Part shown: positions 11,558-24,383 of the stretch, piece by piece | How positions within the stretch are numbered: position 1 is the stretch's first letter | How the letters are laid out: each line of letters begins with the position of its first letter | Source: Lepiota brunneoincarnata | Lineage: Eukaryota > Basidiomycota > Agaricomycetes > Agaricales > Agaricaceae | Reading direction: 5' to 3' | Assembly (NCBI GenBank): GCA_023014365.1 | Contig: JAEBUN010000014.1 | Span: 186,001 to 250,000 of the forward strand | Length of the DNA: 64,000 nucleotides | Made by a program: the position numbers and the translations under genes | Notes under the pieces: generated by a model | What the model was told of the DNA's origin: nothing | The model's database searches: none | What the model saw: the letters and a program-made list of their open reading frames with translations, nothing else

Positions 11558-13476
11558 AAAGACAAAGCTACTCGTTGCCTCTTTTCTCTCTTCTTGCCCT
11601 CCTTGGTTTGCACAGTACCGTTAACTGTGAGGTCTAGACAGAACTGTAATCTGTTGAGGATCATCACTTGTCTATTCGAGCGTCTGACACGGTCCTCACC
11701 CCGAAGAACTCTGGCTGTTGTTCTTCTGAACCTTCGCACCCCAGCATCTCTATAGGTTCTCGGATTCCTTGTTTGTCTTGTCGAACGTCTTAGTGGATCT
11801 TAAATTCTCGGAGGTTCCTCTTTACCAGAAAAGACATTGTTGCCCATCACGGGTAGTTATTTCAAAGCCAGGACAGACCATCCTAACTCTCACATTTCCC
11901 AAACTGGTTCTGGATCTCCAGGACCCTCTCAACCATCTGTTACCCCATGTGCCATTCCATCTACTCCTCGCCCTACTCCTTCTTTTTGCATGCCTTCATC
12001 TTCTCCTGAGTCCGACCAACCCATATATGCAAACCCTGCCCGAACCAGTGGATACCACCCTTCAGGTAGCCACCCAGATTACTGAACCATCACCCGTTGA
12101 ACCACCCCGACTCCCCTTTGGTCTGCTAGAAGCAACCACAAATACAGGAGGTCCCTTGCACTTTCCCATCCATCAGATCAAACCCAGACAATACCAACTT
12201 CCCCAAAATCTACAACCCTTTCCACCACCCTCTCCTCCCTCTGAACCCATGTCTGAGACTATGGGAGACTTGCCGGCTAACCAGCCACTGTCAGGACCAC
12301 CTGGAGGACCACCTGGAGGCCCACCAGGACCGCCTGGACTGCCACAAGGTCCACCCCGACCACCATCACCACAACCGCAGCACAATGGCTACAAAGAATT
12401 ATTGTTCGAAAAACCAACACCGTTCGATGGCAACCTGCAAGAATTTCCAGGAATTCATTAACTCCGTAGCACTCTACCTTTATGGTAACGCCGACATCTA
12501 TAACACCAACGACAAGAAAATCATATTCTTCTTATCCTTGCTTAAAACCGGTGAAGCCAGTAACTGGAAGAACCAGTACTTTCAGTTGAAGCAAATTTGG
12601 GGAGAGTTCACCCCTGGAACATACAACGAACTTGTTGAAGAGTTCACCGAAGCATTCTCACCTGTCAACGTCCCATCCCAAGCATTCCACGACCCTAACA
12701 CCCTCCACCAAGGATCCCGTAATGTTGAAGACGTCATCGCAGAGTTCAAGACTCTCGTCCACTGTTCAGGACTCCACAAAGATCGCGCCCTCATAGAGAA
12801 GTTCCAAAATGTCATCAATCGGAACCTCACTTACAAAATCCTCACTGATCCAAACCTGCCCAATACCATAAACGAATGGTACCACTGCGCTATCCAGATC
12901 GACCACAACTGGCACACACTTCTACAATCCTTGGACCGCATCCAGGATTCCATCCACGCCCCGCTCCTGTTAATAACTACTGCTGTGTGCAGCAACCATA
13001 TCGCTGACAACAACAACAATCATCCTATACTGGACCGAACCACCATTACCAATTCCGCCCATCGTGTGATCCGAATGCTATGGAGATCAACAATATGTAC
13101 CTTAACAAAGGTCCCAAATATTACCCTTCTTGTAATATCCCTGGTGATCCACACCCTGATCAGGAAGAAGCTGAAGAAGACCAACCAGATCATTTCCCCC
13201 ACAATGATGACATTGATATCAACGCCATCTTTACACCCGAAGAGAAACTGCGCCTACAAGAATGGCTTGTGTTTCCGTTGCTTCAAACCCGGTCACATTT
13301 CCCGCATCTGCCCTAACATCGCCCAACCACAACCAAAGATTGATAAAGCAACCAACATACGAAACACCTCCCTTAAAATCCGTTCTATCATCAAATCTAT
13401 TCCTGAAACCGAAGCCATTGAAGTCTACGAGACTTGGTCCAAAGACCTGACTATGCAACCATTCGCAAATTTTTGA
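11558..13476 (+). pseudogene. gypsy-A gag, one frameshift
   Basis: Structural (capsid and nucleocapsid) polyprotein. An N-terminal region with a proline/glycine-rich linker (PPGGPPGGPPGPPGLPQGPP, about 12300-12355) leads into a capsid-like region (FDGNLQEF, then INSVALYLYGN, KTGEASNWKNQYF, VEDVIAEFKTLVHCSGL). It ends with one CCHC zinc knuckle, CFRCFKPGHISRIC, near 13270-13312. The frame changes once near 12440, between NLQEFP and QEFINS. The reading frame of the last part of gag overlaps the start of the protease region, which may be read by a programmed frameshift as in many gypsy elements. Confidence 0.82.
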
Positions 13477-16400
13477 TTTGGAGGTTCTGTTTGACACCAG
13501 CCCCTCCCAGTTCCTCTCTCTCTTGTAATGTTGTAACTCTCACATCTACTTCAAACAATAAATCCATATATCTTCCTTTAAAGGTGCAGAGCCTGAGAGA
13601 ACAAAAAGACGTCCCGCTTATTGCCCTCCTTGACTCCGGAGCTCAAGGAAACTTCATATCAGATGACTTCAGTCACCGAACATTGTTTATGGAAGCAAGA
13701 ACTTCCCTGAGCAATTAACATGCATAATTTCAATGGATCGAACAATCTAAACAGAATGATTACCCATTATTCTACCTTCCACATGATAATTGATGGTTGA
13801 TTAACTCCCATCACTGCCTACGTCACAGCAACAGGATCGAAACCAATGGTCCTTGGTTTCCCGTGGCTTATTGAAGTCAACCCAAAAATCGATTGGAAAC
13901 GCCGTACGTTTCAATGGAGAAAAGAGAAGAAGTGCAACCACCATCCCAAGTACTTAACATACAACAACCATCTGATTGATATCGCTACTCTCGCCATGGA
14001 CCAACTAAACACGTTCAACCCTGAAGGAAAGTTTTCCTATACTCCACACAAACCGATCTATGAACCTCTCCTTGATGAGGACTACGAAGAGTTCTCTCTA
14101 GAGTCCGAGATGCGTCAGATCATTAGTATGCCCACTGAACTCACTCACATAAAACTTGAGATCAACCAAACTAGCCAGGCTACAGAACTTGCGATTAAAC
14201 ATGGAGACAAAAAGATTGATGACCCCACCATTAAGGTTCCCTGCCGATTCCACCAATGGTTGAGTCGTTTCAGCAAGAAGGCTGCTGAACAATTCCCTCC
14301 CTGACGATCTTATGACCACGCTATTGAATTAAAGCCCAAATTCAAACCCGTCACGATGAAAGCTTACAAGCTTTCCCCAAACCAAGATAACTCTTTGAAA
14401 GAGTTTATTTCTGAAAACCTCTGTAAAGGTTACATCCACCTGTCAAAATCCCCGATGGCATCCCCATTCTTCTTTGTCGACAAGAAGGATGGCTCACTCC
14501 GCCCCTGTCAAGATTACCGCTATGTCAATAAGCATACAGTCAAGAACACATACTGAATCCCGATGGTTACTGAGATTATGGATAAGCTCAAAGGAGCCCG
14601 TATATTTTCCAAACTCAATGTCCATGCTGGATACAACAACATTCGCATCAAGAAAGGAGATGAATGGAAAGGTGCATTCAACACCCCACTTGGACTATTT
14701 GAACTGACTGTCATGTTCTTCGGAATGTGCAACTCCCCCACAACCTTCCAGGCATTTATGGATGATATCTTAGTGTCCCCGATCCGCAAAGGAGGAATCG
14801 TCGTTTACATGGATGACATACTCATATTTGCTCGCAACCAGGAAGAACACGACCGCATTATGGAAGAAGTTCTCAAGTGTTTGGCCCAGAACAACATCTA
14901 TCTCAAAACTGAGAAATGCGAATTCTACCACGACCATATGGAATACCTTGGCATGATCATCACACCCAATAAAATCAAAATGAACCCTGTCAAACTAGCC
15001 AGAATTGCCCAATGGCCCATACCAAAATGTACCAAAGATGTCCGAAAATTTATAGGATTCTGCAACTTCTACTGGAAATTTATCCACAGCTATTCCACTA
15101 TCACCCAACCCCTTAATGCCCTTATGTCGACCAAATGACTATTCGAGTGGACTGATGAATGCCGCGACTCATTCGATGCTTTGAAACTTCAGTTCTCAAA
15201 GCAACCCATGCTTACAATGCCTGATCAATCGAAACCATTCGAAATCGAATGTGACACTTCAAAATATGCTACCGGAGCCATACTTTATCAAACCGACATT
15301 AATAATCAATGCCACCCCATGGCTTTCCTATCAAAAACCCTTACACCTGCCAAACGAAATTACGATATTCACAACCACAAGTTACTCGCCATTATCCATG
15401 CCCTTGGTGAATGGCATCATTATCTGGAAGGAGGACCCTTCCCCGTGAAAGTTCGTACCGATCACCAAAATCTTACTTATTGGAAGAAACCACAGGATAT
15501 AAACTGGTGCCAGGCCTGCTGGCATCAATTCCTCTCCCGCTTTAATCTCCAGATCAAGCATGTACCTGGTACAAAAATACCCGCCGCCGACGCTCTCTCC
15601 CAACGTCCCGACCATATCCCTGACAAAGATGAAGACAACAAATCCGTAACAGTATTACCCGAGACCATATTTGTCAACACCATTGACCAAGAAACCTGTG
15701 ACAATATACTTCATCATAACAATTACAACCCACATACCACTGAACAGATTACCGCTCTCATGACCGCCCCATACATTCCAACAGACTCCCGATATTCTGT
15801 AACTTGAACCCCAAAAGGTTTAATTGTTACCCATGATGGAAGAACCATCCCACTGGAAAACCTCGAACTCCGCTGACGTATCATATGGAAATATCATAAT
15901 TCCCCCACCGCAGGTCACCCTGGCATTGATATGACCCTTCACGCATTGGAGCATGATTTCTACTGGCCTGGTATGGCCTACCCAAATGTATCATATCCGA
16001 CCACAACCCACACTTCACCGCGCATTCATTTCAGAAACTGTTAGAATGACTCGAAATAACCCCTGCAATGACCACAGCCTACCACCCTGAAGCAGATGGA
16101 GCAACTGAATGATCACATCAGGAGACCCAAGCATATCTTTCCATTTTCTGCTTGCATCACCCTGAAAATTGGTCACAGGCCCTCCCTCTCCTCAAGTTTG
16201 CATACAATAGCTGACCGCACACTTTACGAAAACAAACACCGTTTGAAATCATTATGGGAATACAACCAAAGGCACTTCCCACTGTTCTCCTTGAAACCGA
16301 ATCCCCCACTGTCAACAACCACATGGAACTAATTGATTTATACCGTTGAAACGCTAAAACTGCACACAAAGCCGCCATGAAACACATGGAAAACTGACAC

Positions 16401-16910
16401 CAATCAAAGTTTACCCTGTTCCACAAAAATCAAATGGTTTGGCTTGACACCTGGAACTTAAATACCCTGTATATCATGCACAAAATGGCCCCCAAACATC
16501 TCGGACCATTCTGTATCCTCGACATTTGATCCCCTGTTTCATATTGACTTGAACTCCCCAAACGTTGGAAAATCCACCCCATATTCCACACCCAACTCCT
16601 CATGCTGTATACTGAAACCAAAATGTATGGACCCAACTACATCCGACCTCCACCCCTAACAGTTGAAGGCGAACAAGTGTACGAAATTGAAGCCATACTA
16701 AACCACCAAAAACAACAAAACCGCCTTGAATACCTAGTCAAATGGCTTGGATGGCCTGAATCTGAAAATACCTGGGAACCTGAGTCTCACTTTAAATCAG
16801 TACCTGAAACTCTGGATGGAAAAGTTATCCCTGAAACGGAAGATGAAGGAGATGCAGTAGCATTCCTGATGGAGTATAAGCAACTCAAAGGACTCGACCG
16901 AAACGACTGA
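13434..16910 (+). pseudogene. gypsy-A pol: protease, reverse transcriptase, RNase H, integrase, chromodomain
   Basis: Domains in order: protease with LLDSGAQGNFIS near 13627; reverse transcriptase from about 14350 with [15 protein letters not shown] and active site VYMDDIL (near 14806-14826); RNase H from about 15200 with FEIECDTSKYATGAIL; integrase from about 15880 with SPTAGHPG and AYHPEADGATE; and a chromodomain at 16663-16815 (VYEIEAILNHQ then LEYLVKWLGWPESENTWEP). Part of the integrase core after FYWPGM (near 15965) is deleted. More than ten in-frame stops interrupt it, for example near 14302, 14554, 15136, 15805, 15874 and 16395. All that I read inside pol proper are TGA, mostly at arginine positions. 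It is not functional. Confidence 0.9.
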
Positions 16911-17011
16911 AAACACACCTGTTATTTGTTCTCTTAAAGCCACGAAGAAACCACGTCATTCTTGCCACCACCCCTACCGTAAATAAATCACACCGCCTCA
17001 TTAACAGCACA

Positions 17012-17148
17012 ATGCCTTCCTCCATCCAATCTCTCCCATCCGAATCCGCTCTTATTTCTACCCCACCTACATTAGATGGAACAACCAGGTCCTCATCCGC
17101 GCAACCTGACTCCAACCGCATCCTATACCAATTCCTCATCGAAAGCGC
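17012..17148 (+). pseudogene. gypsy-A third ORF, first 46 codons
   Basis: An ORF opens after pol with MPSSIQSLPSESALISTPP and is cut at 17148 by repeat E. Removing E and joining to the minus strand from 43319 (after the GCGC duplication) keeps the frame open for about 140 more codons. The ORF continues at 42285-43323, where the function is discussed. Confidence 0.75.
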
Positions 17149-18451
17149 TGAAAAGGTAGAAACTTCCGTAGGTTTTAATATAGATAGTGGGCTTGTTTTC
17201 ACTAAGCTTAGCCGCAATTCGATAAGCTTAAGCTAATACAAGTGGAATGAGATAGATAACGAACAGTTTCGTCTTTTAGGGTGTTCTGGGGGTGCGTTCT
17301 GACAGCTGAAATTCAAGAGAGTAGTGTTTTTAGAGGTTAACAAACAGCCGTTGAAGTTATCTTAGCCGTACTGGTGCAACAATGAAAGGACAATCCCTGT
17401 CAATTCAAAGCGCTGGGTCTCTGGTCTCTGGTCTCTGGTCTCTGAACTCTGGTCTCTGTCTCTGTCTCTGTCTCTAGCACTCTGGAACTCTAAACTCTGA
17501 ACTCTGGTCTCTGTCTCTGTCTCTGGGTTGGTCGACGACTGAAGAAATCACACTTAACGACGCACACTAAATAGCCCTCTGAAACCGTTCTTGATCACGG
17601 CTTGCAGACTTGCGTGTGGAAGCGGGGGTGAGACCTCTTGCTTCTTCATGAACAAGTGCGACCATATTTATATTGTTTAGATACATATGGGAGATAGTAA
17701 ATATGAAATAGAAAACAATAAGCTTAATTGTTACAGGCACTGTAGAACATTTTGGAAGGTTCGGCAGCATTTCTACCTCACCCTGGGTTATGGGTTTTTC
17801 TCTGATTAACGAATGACAATCCAGCCAGACGTGTTCCGTGCTTGTCTGCATTATTCTGCGTCCACGCGAGCGCATTAAGTTTCCGGATCAATTATGATCG
17901 GAATGTATAGCGGATGGACAATTCCTTGATCCATTGTAATTAATCTCAGTTAAGCAGTATGCCGAAGTGCCGGGACCCCCAAAGCACTCGTTAATTAGGA
18001 GTCTTTGATATTTCTAGGGTTTTGGGCATCGGGTATTGCCTCCCGAACGTTGGATGTTCCGTTCCGTGGTCCGGTCATCATTATTGAACTTGCTATAGAC
18101 ATAATACGCCTGCGACAGCCGCTAGGTACATTCTTTTATGTTCAAACGCATTCGGGTTCATCAGAAAACTGCTCGTAAGGTCCCTTGATGCGACCAGGGT
18201 ATACTTGATAGGCTATGTAGAGTCCTGAATCCCTCCGGAGATCGTTCTGATAGCTTGGTTCACTAAGCTTAGTGATAATGAGCTGGTTTGAACACTTCCG
18301 AGGCTCGAATATCCTCAGTTCGGTCGAACTGGCTACTACGGGATATAGTACCAATCCTCTATAGAGTTCTTTAATGATATAGCCAATGATTCTATGTAGA
18401 GAATCGTTCCGGAGTATGGAATTCATGTATAGGCGTGAAATCGGTGTATCA
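17149..18451 (-). mobile_element. repeat E, copy 1 (solo-LTR-like, 1.3 kb)
   Basis: On the minus strand it runs from TGATACACCGATTTCACGCC to CTACCTTTTCA, matching the copies at 43324-44624 and 46033-47333 over the full length. TG...CA ends, 4-base target duplications and no replication gene suggest a solo LTR. It carries a (CAGAGA)n-type simple repeat (about 17420-17525) and two small ORFs of 94-102 codons (17567-17875 and 18142-18426, minus) that are also open in both other copies. This copy is one breakpoint of the proposed inversion. Its two flanks do not share a target duplication with each other, but each matches a flank of copy 2. Confidence 0.82.
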
Positions 18452-18465
18452 ACAGCAACTCCTGG

Positions 18466-18987
18466 TGTTACTAAAAAAACTATCAGTATGTAGCCTGGAA
18501 ACCCTCAAAATGACTTACCCGCCGGCGACCTCACACAGGACCTCGTCTTGCTGGCACCTCCAGCAGGGATTCTTGCCCCCGAATACGTTCGCATTGCCCC
18601 GTCGCGGGGCCAGCCCTCGCCTTTGCCTTCCCCTTACCCTTACCCCCTGAATCCCCGGAGGCCTCCTCCTCCTCCTCCTCCTCCTCATCTCTCGCCTCGT
18701 CCCTATCCATGTATTCGGAATCCGACTCCTCCGTATCTACTTGCATCGGTTCTTCCGGTGGAAGGGTCGACGAGGCCCCCATAGTCGTTGCAATGAGGTG
18801 GGCCCGAATCGCCTGACGCTCTGCTTCGGCAGCCTCGTCTTGCTCTCACCTGATCTCTTCCGCCCATCACTCCCTAGCCTGCTCCTCCGCTTGCCGTTGA
18901 CGCAGTTCAATCATCCGTCACTGTTCTTCCGATGGGCCCAGTCTAGACCGCCTAGGGCCTCGAGGCTCGGCCCTAAAGGGGGGGCAC
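18466..18987 (-). pseudogene. gypsy-C antisense cysteine-rich ORF, first part
   Basis: This ORF lies antisense to gypsy-C pol. From the N terminus: helical charged region (QAEEQARE, EQDEAAEAERQAIRAH), MGASSTLPPEEPMQVDTEES from 18782, a polyglutamate stretch, a basic GKGKGKAKARAG, then CWRCQQDEVLCEVAGG ending at a GTAAGT donor near 18513. The acceptor (ACACCAG) is near 18465. The second exon is found only across the inversion at 44625. Three TGA codons interrupt the region upstream of 18782. A purine tract (AAAGGGGGGGCAC, plus strand, 18975-18987) next to the LTR is the likely plus-strand primer of gypsy-C. Confidence 0.65.
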
Positions 18988-19639
18988 TGTCATATCCATG
19001 CCAACTCAGAGTCTAATCACTTAAACTTCGGCTTCTCAACTCCACGTGTGTTCCACGCAACAACCCTCTGCCCTCTGACTTGGCCCCGACTCACTCCAAC
19101 CGCAACCCACTGCCCTGATCACGCGACCACCTCCACACGTGCCGTGGTCACCTGACCCTCGCTGTCTCTATTTCCCAGCCTCCATTTCCCGTCCATAGTC
19201 AAGATACGTTACCAGTCTCCATACCCATACCAGTCTCCATTTCATTTGTAATCCATTTGTAACCATATGGGTCTCCGCTTCGCTCCGTCTATAGTCAGTA
19301 CAAGTCATAGTTCGTAGGACCAGAAGTATATATACCATAGGTACTTGGCTTGTACTCCTCAGTCTGATAATCGAATCGAGCAGCAGGACCAGCTCCCTGT
19401 TCCCTATCCTCTCCTCTCTTCTGCCTCGCTCCGCTTCGGCTCCGACTTCCTGAAATACGGACTAGGACAGTAGGAGGGCACAGCACATAAGCTGAGGCCG
19501 CAAGTCCAACCCCCCGCCCGAAGTACTCCGCCCTGGTTCCGAAGTCTACGTACTGACTTCGCCCCGTCCCCTGGTTACCTTATATCAAGGATACCACCCC
19601 GACCCTCTGCTTCAGTCCCGACCTGCACCGGCTCTAACA
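18988..19639 (+). mobile_element. gypsy-C 3' LTR
   Basis: A 652-base LTR, TGTCATATCC...GCTCTAACA, followed by CAGCA at 19640-19644. The other LTR (51698-52348, opposite strand) is preceded by the same CAGCA on its own strand. The two were therefore one insertion in gene U. In the first 400 bases I count about 16 differences between them, about 13 of which are CpG in one copy and TpG or CpA in the other. Confidence 0.92.
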
Positions 19640-22123
19640 CAGCACTGTTGTGTCAAGGGCCTTGAAGGTAGCAGCAGATTGAAGTGTGCGGAAATGTGTC
19701 CCAGCCATCACTAACTCCAGAGCCATGTCTTTCTCTTTAATATCACTCCCCATGCTACAAACAGAGAGAGCAGCTGTTGCAGTGTATACCACAAGTTTCC
19801 AGGGCACAGGGGGACTCCAATCCAAAGTCAAACATATACATCTGATCAGTTGAGTTGGCTACAACCCAAATATATTTCAACTGCTGTGAGTTCATCAGGG
19901 TGTGAGAATTGGAGTCAGCTAAGTCCCACTCTTGGATACATGGCTGTGGGGGAAGCTTCTCAGAAAAGTGGGCAAGAAGCTTTAAACACCTTTGACCCAA
20001 TGGTGTGGAGAAAAACAGACTCTCCAAAGGTGTCCATGTAATCCCCAAAGTGTGAATCAAGCTTCTCCCATTCACAGATCTGACTACTGTGTCATTCTTG
20101 CTCAGGTCTGCAGGGACTGTGAAGCTGAACTGAGTATAAAGGATTTCCAAAGTTGCACACTGCAAATTGTCGGCTACAAACTGGTCACTATCTGTTGGAT
20201 GTGTTGTTACAGGAACAAGTGGCATAGCCTGCTCGACTTCCAGTACCTCCTCCCAAGGAATTTCAGCTGCATTCATAGGAGCCTGACATTGGTCTCCCCT
20301 TTCCCAAAGCATCTCAACTGGGCTCACAGCAACCTCCTGGTCCTCGTGCATGTCTTCATCGTTGCTATCCTCTGTATCTTTCCCCCACTCTGTGTTATCA
20401 GAACTCTTATCAGAAGGACAGTTATTTTTAGCTATATTTCCCATGTCACTATAAAACTATCAGTAGTGTACATCAAAAGGACAATTCTTACCACATGCCT
20501 CATGTTTCTTATCTCTGACTCATAGTTACCCTGGTCCAGACTATTAGAGTAGGAGTACAGCCACACTTAGAAGTATATAAGGATACAGTACAATACCTTG
20601 TATCCTTATCTTAGTGTTATAAAGTTCTTGCCTCCTATACCTCTTTGCCATAACCAGCTGGAATTATAGTGCTCCGTCGTCTCCAAGTCACGCTCAGTAG
20701 GACAGGACCAAGTCTGTTTAGACATCCTGTGTCGAACCCTGTGCTACTCAAGAGCGAACCCCTAACCTGGGTAACACTCTGTGCAACAGTGCCACTCATT
20801 GAAAACAGCATAATATTGCTTCTGCTCTGGGCTGTAATCTTCAAGTGTACTCTCACACTCATCTCTCCTTGTAAGTTGTTTCATAAACTTGGTGGGATCA
20901 TCAAAATCCCAATCCCAGACAAAGACAGGTGCACTAGTAGTGGGTGGGTTCCTCTGTTGGCTCTCCCATTTTTGACAAGTTAGTGGGGTTGCTCTTGCTA
21001 TAAGCTTAGCAACAGTGGCTTCACGTTCTTGGAAGAATGGTTCCCAAACACTTCTCCCAGACCTGGTGGACTCCATCCTCACCATTCCTGCCTTAGAGAG
21101 ATGGAAGTGTACATCCAGCAAGTTTCCACCCATGGGCTCATCGATTGGCATGTTATAATCATCATCCAGCAGCTGCATTTGAAAAGAATCTGTTTCCCAT
21201 GGCATAAACTCATCACTGGTATCAAACTCAGAGGATTGGAGTGGCTGTTCATGGGATATGTCAGAAAATGCAACGAGCAGCCAGTGGTCAGTAGCAGGGA
21301 AGCAAGGTGCCCTTGCAATCCAAGTGGTGGCCAGTTGAAGTTCATGGGCACTTGGTGCAGGATACGATGGATCCATTGTAGGACTCCAACGGTACCATAC
21401 AGGAACATTGATATTCACAAAATAGGCAGGACTTGGCTGCGACAGCTGGGGCAGGAGATGGAGAATCACACCTGCCCAGCTTATATCCCAGTATCTCTGT
21501 AACAGAGGTGCCATCTGCAGACTATCAAGCAACACCTAATTGAACTTGCATGCCATTGTGACCTGAACAACCCATTTCGCAGGTGTGATTCCCTCATGAT
21601 AGTTAGGATCTATGATCTTGTGGATTTGCCAATAGAGTAAGCCTAACCAAATACTAAACCAGTCATATGCTTTGGTAGTGAGATACCATGTGTGTAGTTC
21701 CATGCTGTGTTTATTTTGATACCCAAAACTAGAAGGGGCAAATGGACAAACAAAACTCAGGTCATTCTCAGTCTTCAGAATTCCTGTGACTTTATCCAGA
21801 CACTTCTTGATTGCTATCCACTGCGAAACAACCTGTTCTGGTAAGAAAAATCCATCTGAATTTGTATACAAAATTTTTTGTGGGATATGGGCCAATGACT
21901 CTACCAATACACTGCTATAAGCCACAGGCATGGTGGGGATGCAGCTCAACCACTCTGTTTGGGCAGTCCACCATCATGGTTGTTGGAAATTGTCTGCTAT
22001 CGAGGCACCTAGCACAAATGTACAAAAGCCTTCAGATGTATTATCCTCCACCACTGTGAAGTCACACTGACTGTTGGGTGAATAGAAGGTGTCACCATTC
22101 ACAATGGTGACTTGTCCTGCCAT
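19640..22123 (-). pseudogene. gene U, first part: uncharacterised basidiomycete multicopy protein
   Basis: Reads MAGQVTIVNGDTFYSPNSQ from 22123. Later come LYTNSDGFFLPEQ, VCPFAPSSFGYQNKHSMEL, WEPFFQEREATVAKLIARAT, SAPVFVWDWDF and YSPEQKQYYAVFNEWHCCTE. I know this arrangement (FFxxRxxT...VFVW...YxxFxNEW) from uncharacterised proteins repeated in Agaricomycete genomes; no function is established to my knowledge. Breaks: in-frame TGA at 21974-21976, TAG near 21536, a solo LTR at 20393-20776, a one-base shift near 19820, and gypsy-C at 19640. Without the solo LTR the frame reads NEWHCCTE-WGKDTEDSNDED without interruption. The gene continues in frame at 52354. Confidence 0.75.
20393..20776 (+). 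mobile_element. solo LTR S, copy 1
   Basis: TGTTATCAG...GGGTAACA, flanked by CTCTG on both sides (20388-20392 and 20777-20781). A second copy is at 56818-57243. A TATATAAG box lies in the middle. Its insertion split a codon of gene U. No internal coding sequence is present, so this is a solo LTR left by recombination. Confidence 0.9.
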
Positions 22124-22146
22124 GGCGGATATTCTGCCAGCCAATG

Positions 22147-22281
22147 TCCAAGGAGATCCTCAGACAAACTCTGGTAGATATGCTACTAATATTTGAAACC
22201 CTCCATCCAAGGAGATCCTCAGATGAAAGTTCTGGTGCTGACTTGAATTTGAATCGCACATCCAAGGAGATCCTCAGACAA
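22147..22281. repeat. three-copy 20-base motif upstream of gene U
   Basis: TCCAAGGAGATCCTCAGA occurs at 22147, 22209 and 22261, spaced 53-62 bases. The inverse core CTGAGGATCTCCT recurs twice downstream of gene U at 53527-53608. With the inversion undone, both clusters point the same way and bracket gene U. Confidence 0.75.
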
Positions 22282-24383
22282 GGGCTCGAAGCTTAAGGCA
22301 TCAGGTGAGGGTGTGATACCTATTAAGAAATTAGACAAATGAAACAAGGAATGGTTTCCCGACTTATGCTAACATGTGTTTGCAATCACTGACTTGGGGG
22401 CAGTGGTGGTGGTGGTTGCTTGTGACTCTGAGTCCAGATCACAGCATTGATGGATCAGGGGCATCACCTGACCTTCGCAATTTTCTAGTCGCATGATGCT
22501 GACAGTGCACAGCACCTCCAACCTCTAACTTACCCCTTCGCTGTAACCCTGACTCAATCAATGGAATAACCCAACAATTGGCTCTTGCTTTTGGAGTTGG
22601 AGTGGTCCTTGGATCTCCAAAGACCTTTCTATCCCTCTGGCAGGCCTTGTGATGATGATCTGTATATATATTGCAACAATATTACAAGGAAACAGACCGT
22701 GGATTTCTGTACCTCATCACACCATTCTGGCACAACTCTTGATATGCTCATGACCATCTGCACACCTTGATCTCAAACCACTGCCATCCCCTGGCACTAA
22801 TTGCACTGGGGCCCCCAGTATCTTACTGAACACCTCACACTAATCCCCTATTCCGACGTCTCTCACTGTTGGTCGCTTCCTAGTCACCACTCCCATATCA
22901 AAGCCCCTCTGTATAATACCTGGGTTGCCACTGTCCATGACAGTTCACAAACCCATCAACACTCTTGCAGCCCAATGGCCCCTCTATCAACCTCAACCAT
23001 CTTCTGAACTCCTTGAGATGGTGGATTAACATGTAGATCATTGTGAACTCCCTGCTGGGACATCATTTCCGATTGGAGGCCCAAGACCAAGCCCCCCAAG
23101 AGACCTTTTCATAAGGTCCTGGAGGTGCAGAGAGGGTTCAATTCCCTACTCAAAGGTACAGTGACTGGGCTGGTGCTCCAGGAAGACTGCTTGGTCAAAC
23201 CAACACCATATCCACCTGTTGCACCTACTGCTGTGGACTGCAGTGAGAGCCCTTTGGCTACACCAACATATAAACACCATGTGCAGCCTGGGTTAGGAGT
23301 TGTGAGTTGCTTTGTCATTGGGATTGCAATGGCAGGATCCAGCTCTGGGGTACTGGCCACAAAAGGCTATCTTTACTTCTGGGTAAAAGGTTACAACTGC
23401 CCATCATTTTTTTTATTACTGCCACCTTCACCTCCACTATTTTTACCACAGACTTTCATCTCTACTAGAAACCTCTACACAACCTCTCAAACTTTACTAT
23501 GCAGACCCACCACTGTTGACTTCCAGGCATTAGGCCTGACTGCATCTTAGCACTAGTTTACTTGTTATGGTATATAAATGCAGAATTCAAAAAAAAAAAA
23601 AAAAAGATACGCTCACAATGTTCTCACATTTGCCTGTTCGGTTCAGATCTGCCTACTATATTTCCACATGGAGAAGCCGTCTTCTTGGGGAAGATATGTC
23701 CACATCATACATAAGGATATGGCCTCAGATCTACTACATGGCCCTCTTGTTCACAGGTCCAGCACAAGCCATAAGGATGCCCACTTGGGGGCAGCACTCA
23801 CTAGGGACAAGGTCGACTTGCAGGGGTACAAAATGAATGGGACCAACATCTATTTGAGGGGGAACCGAGGATGTTTGACCCCTCTTAGTTACTATATACA
23901 TAAAACAGCCACCCCCAACAGACGAAACGCCAAGGAAATGCAAATCCTGGTGTAAACCAGGTCTGTGGGCTACACAGGCCAAGCATACCTTGATATACTT
24001 GGACTAATACCATGATGCCTGCACCACTACACTGGCCTGACTCAATTCACGTTCAATGCAACTCACACATGTATGCTGCCAAGCTCTACGACCATGGAGG
24101 GATGTACCCAATGCAAAATCCCTCATTCCTACCTTGCTTGCTGTCTTCCCCCTTTGTCATGCTCTTCCAGTCCTGGTCTAAACCCCATTGATAAAACCCT
24201 TGTCTGTTTCCCATTTTCTTCTACCAGACTTCCCTGACCATGCCCTAGGCCAGTAGAATAAAAATAGGACAGAATTTATCATACAAATACTCAGTAAAAC
24301 ATCACTACCTTCTCTCGTCTCTCTTCTCTCTCTGTCTCTCCTTGAGGCTCAAAGCCTAGTGACTGATGGACACTCCTCTCACT
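22282..24383. other. no gene recognised; poly-A tract
   Basis: CpG-poor, probably old decayed DNA with scattered open frames and no motif I can name. A 17-base A run lies near 23590-23606. Confidence 0.4.

Noticed and set aside
13434..16910. TGA recoding (tryptophan, arginine or readthrough) in gypsy-A
   Set aside because: Several genes of different families show the same pattern, frameshifts and an integrase deletion are also present, and LTR differences show CpG decay. Recoding is not needed.
17567..18426. Small ORFs in E as confirmed genes
   Set aside because: Open in all copies but differences are mostly amino-acid changes and only three copies are available; kept as an observation.
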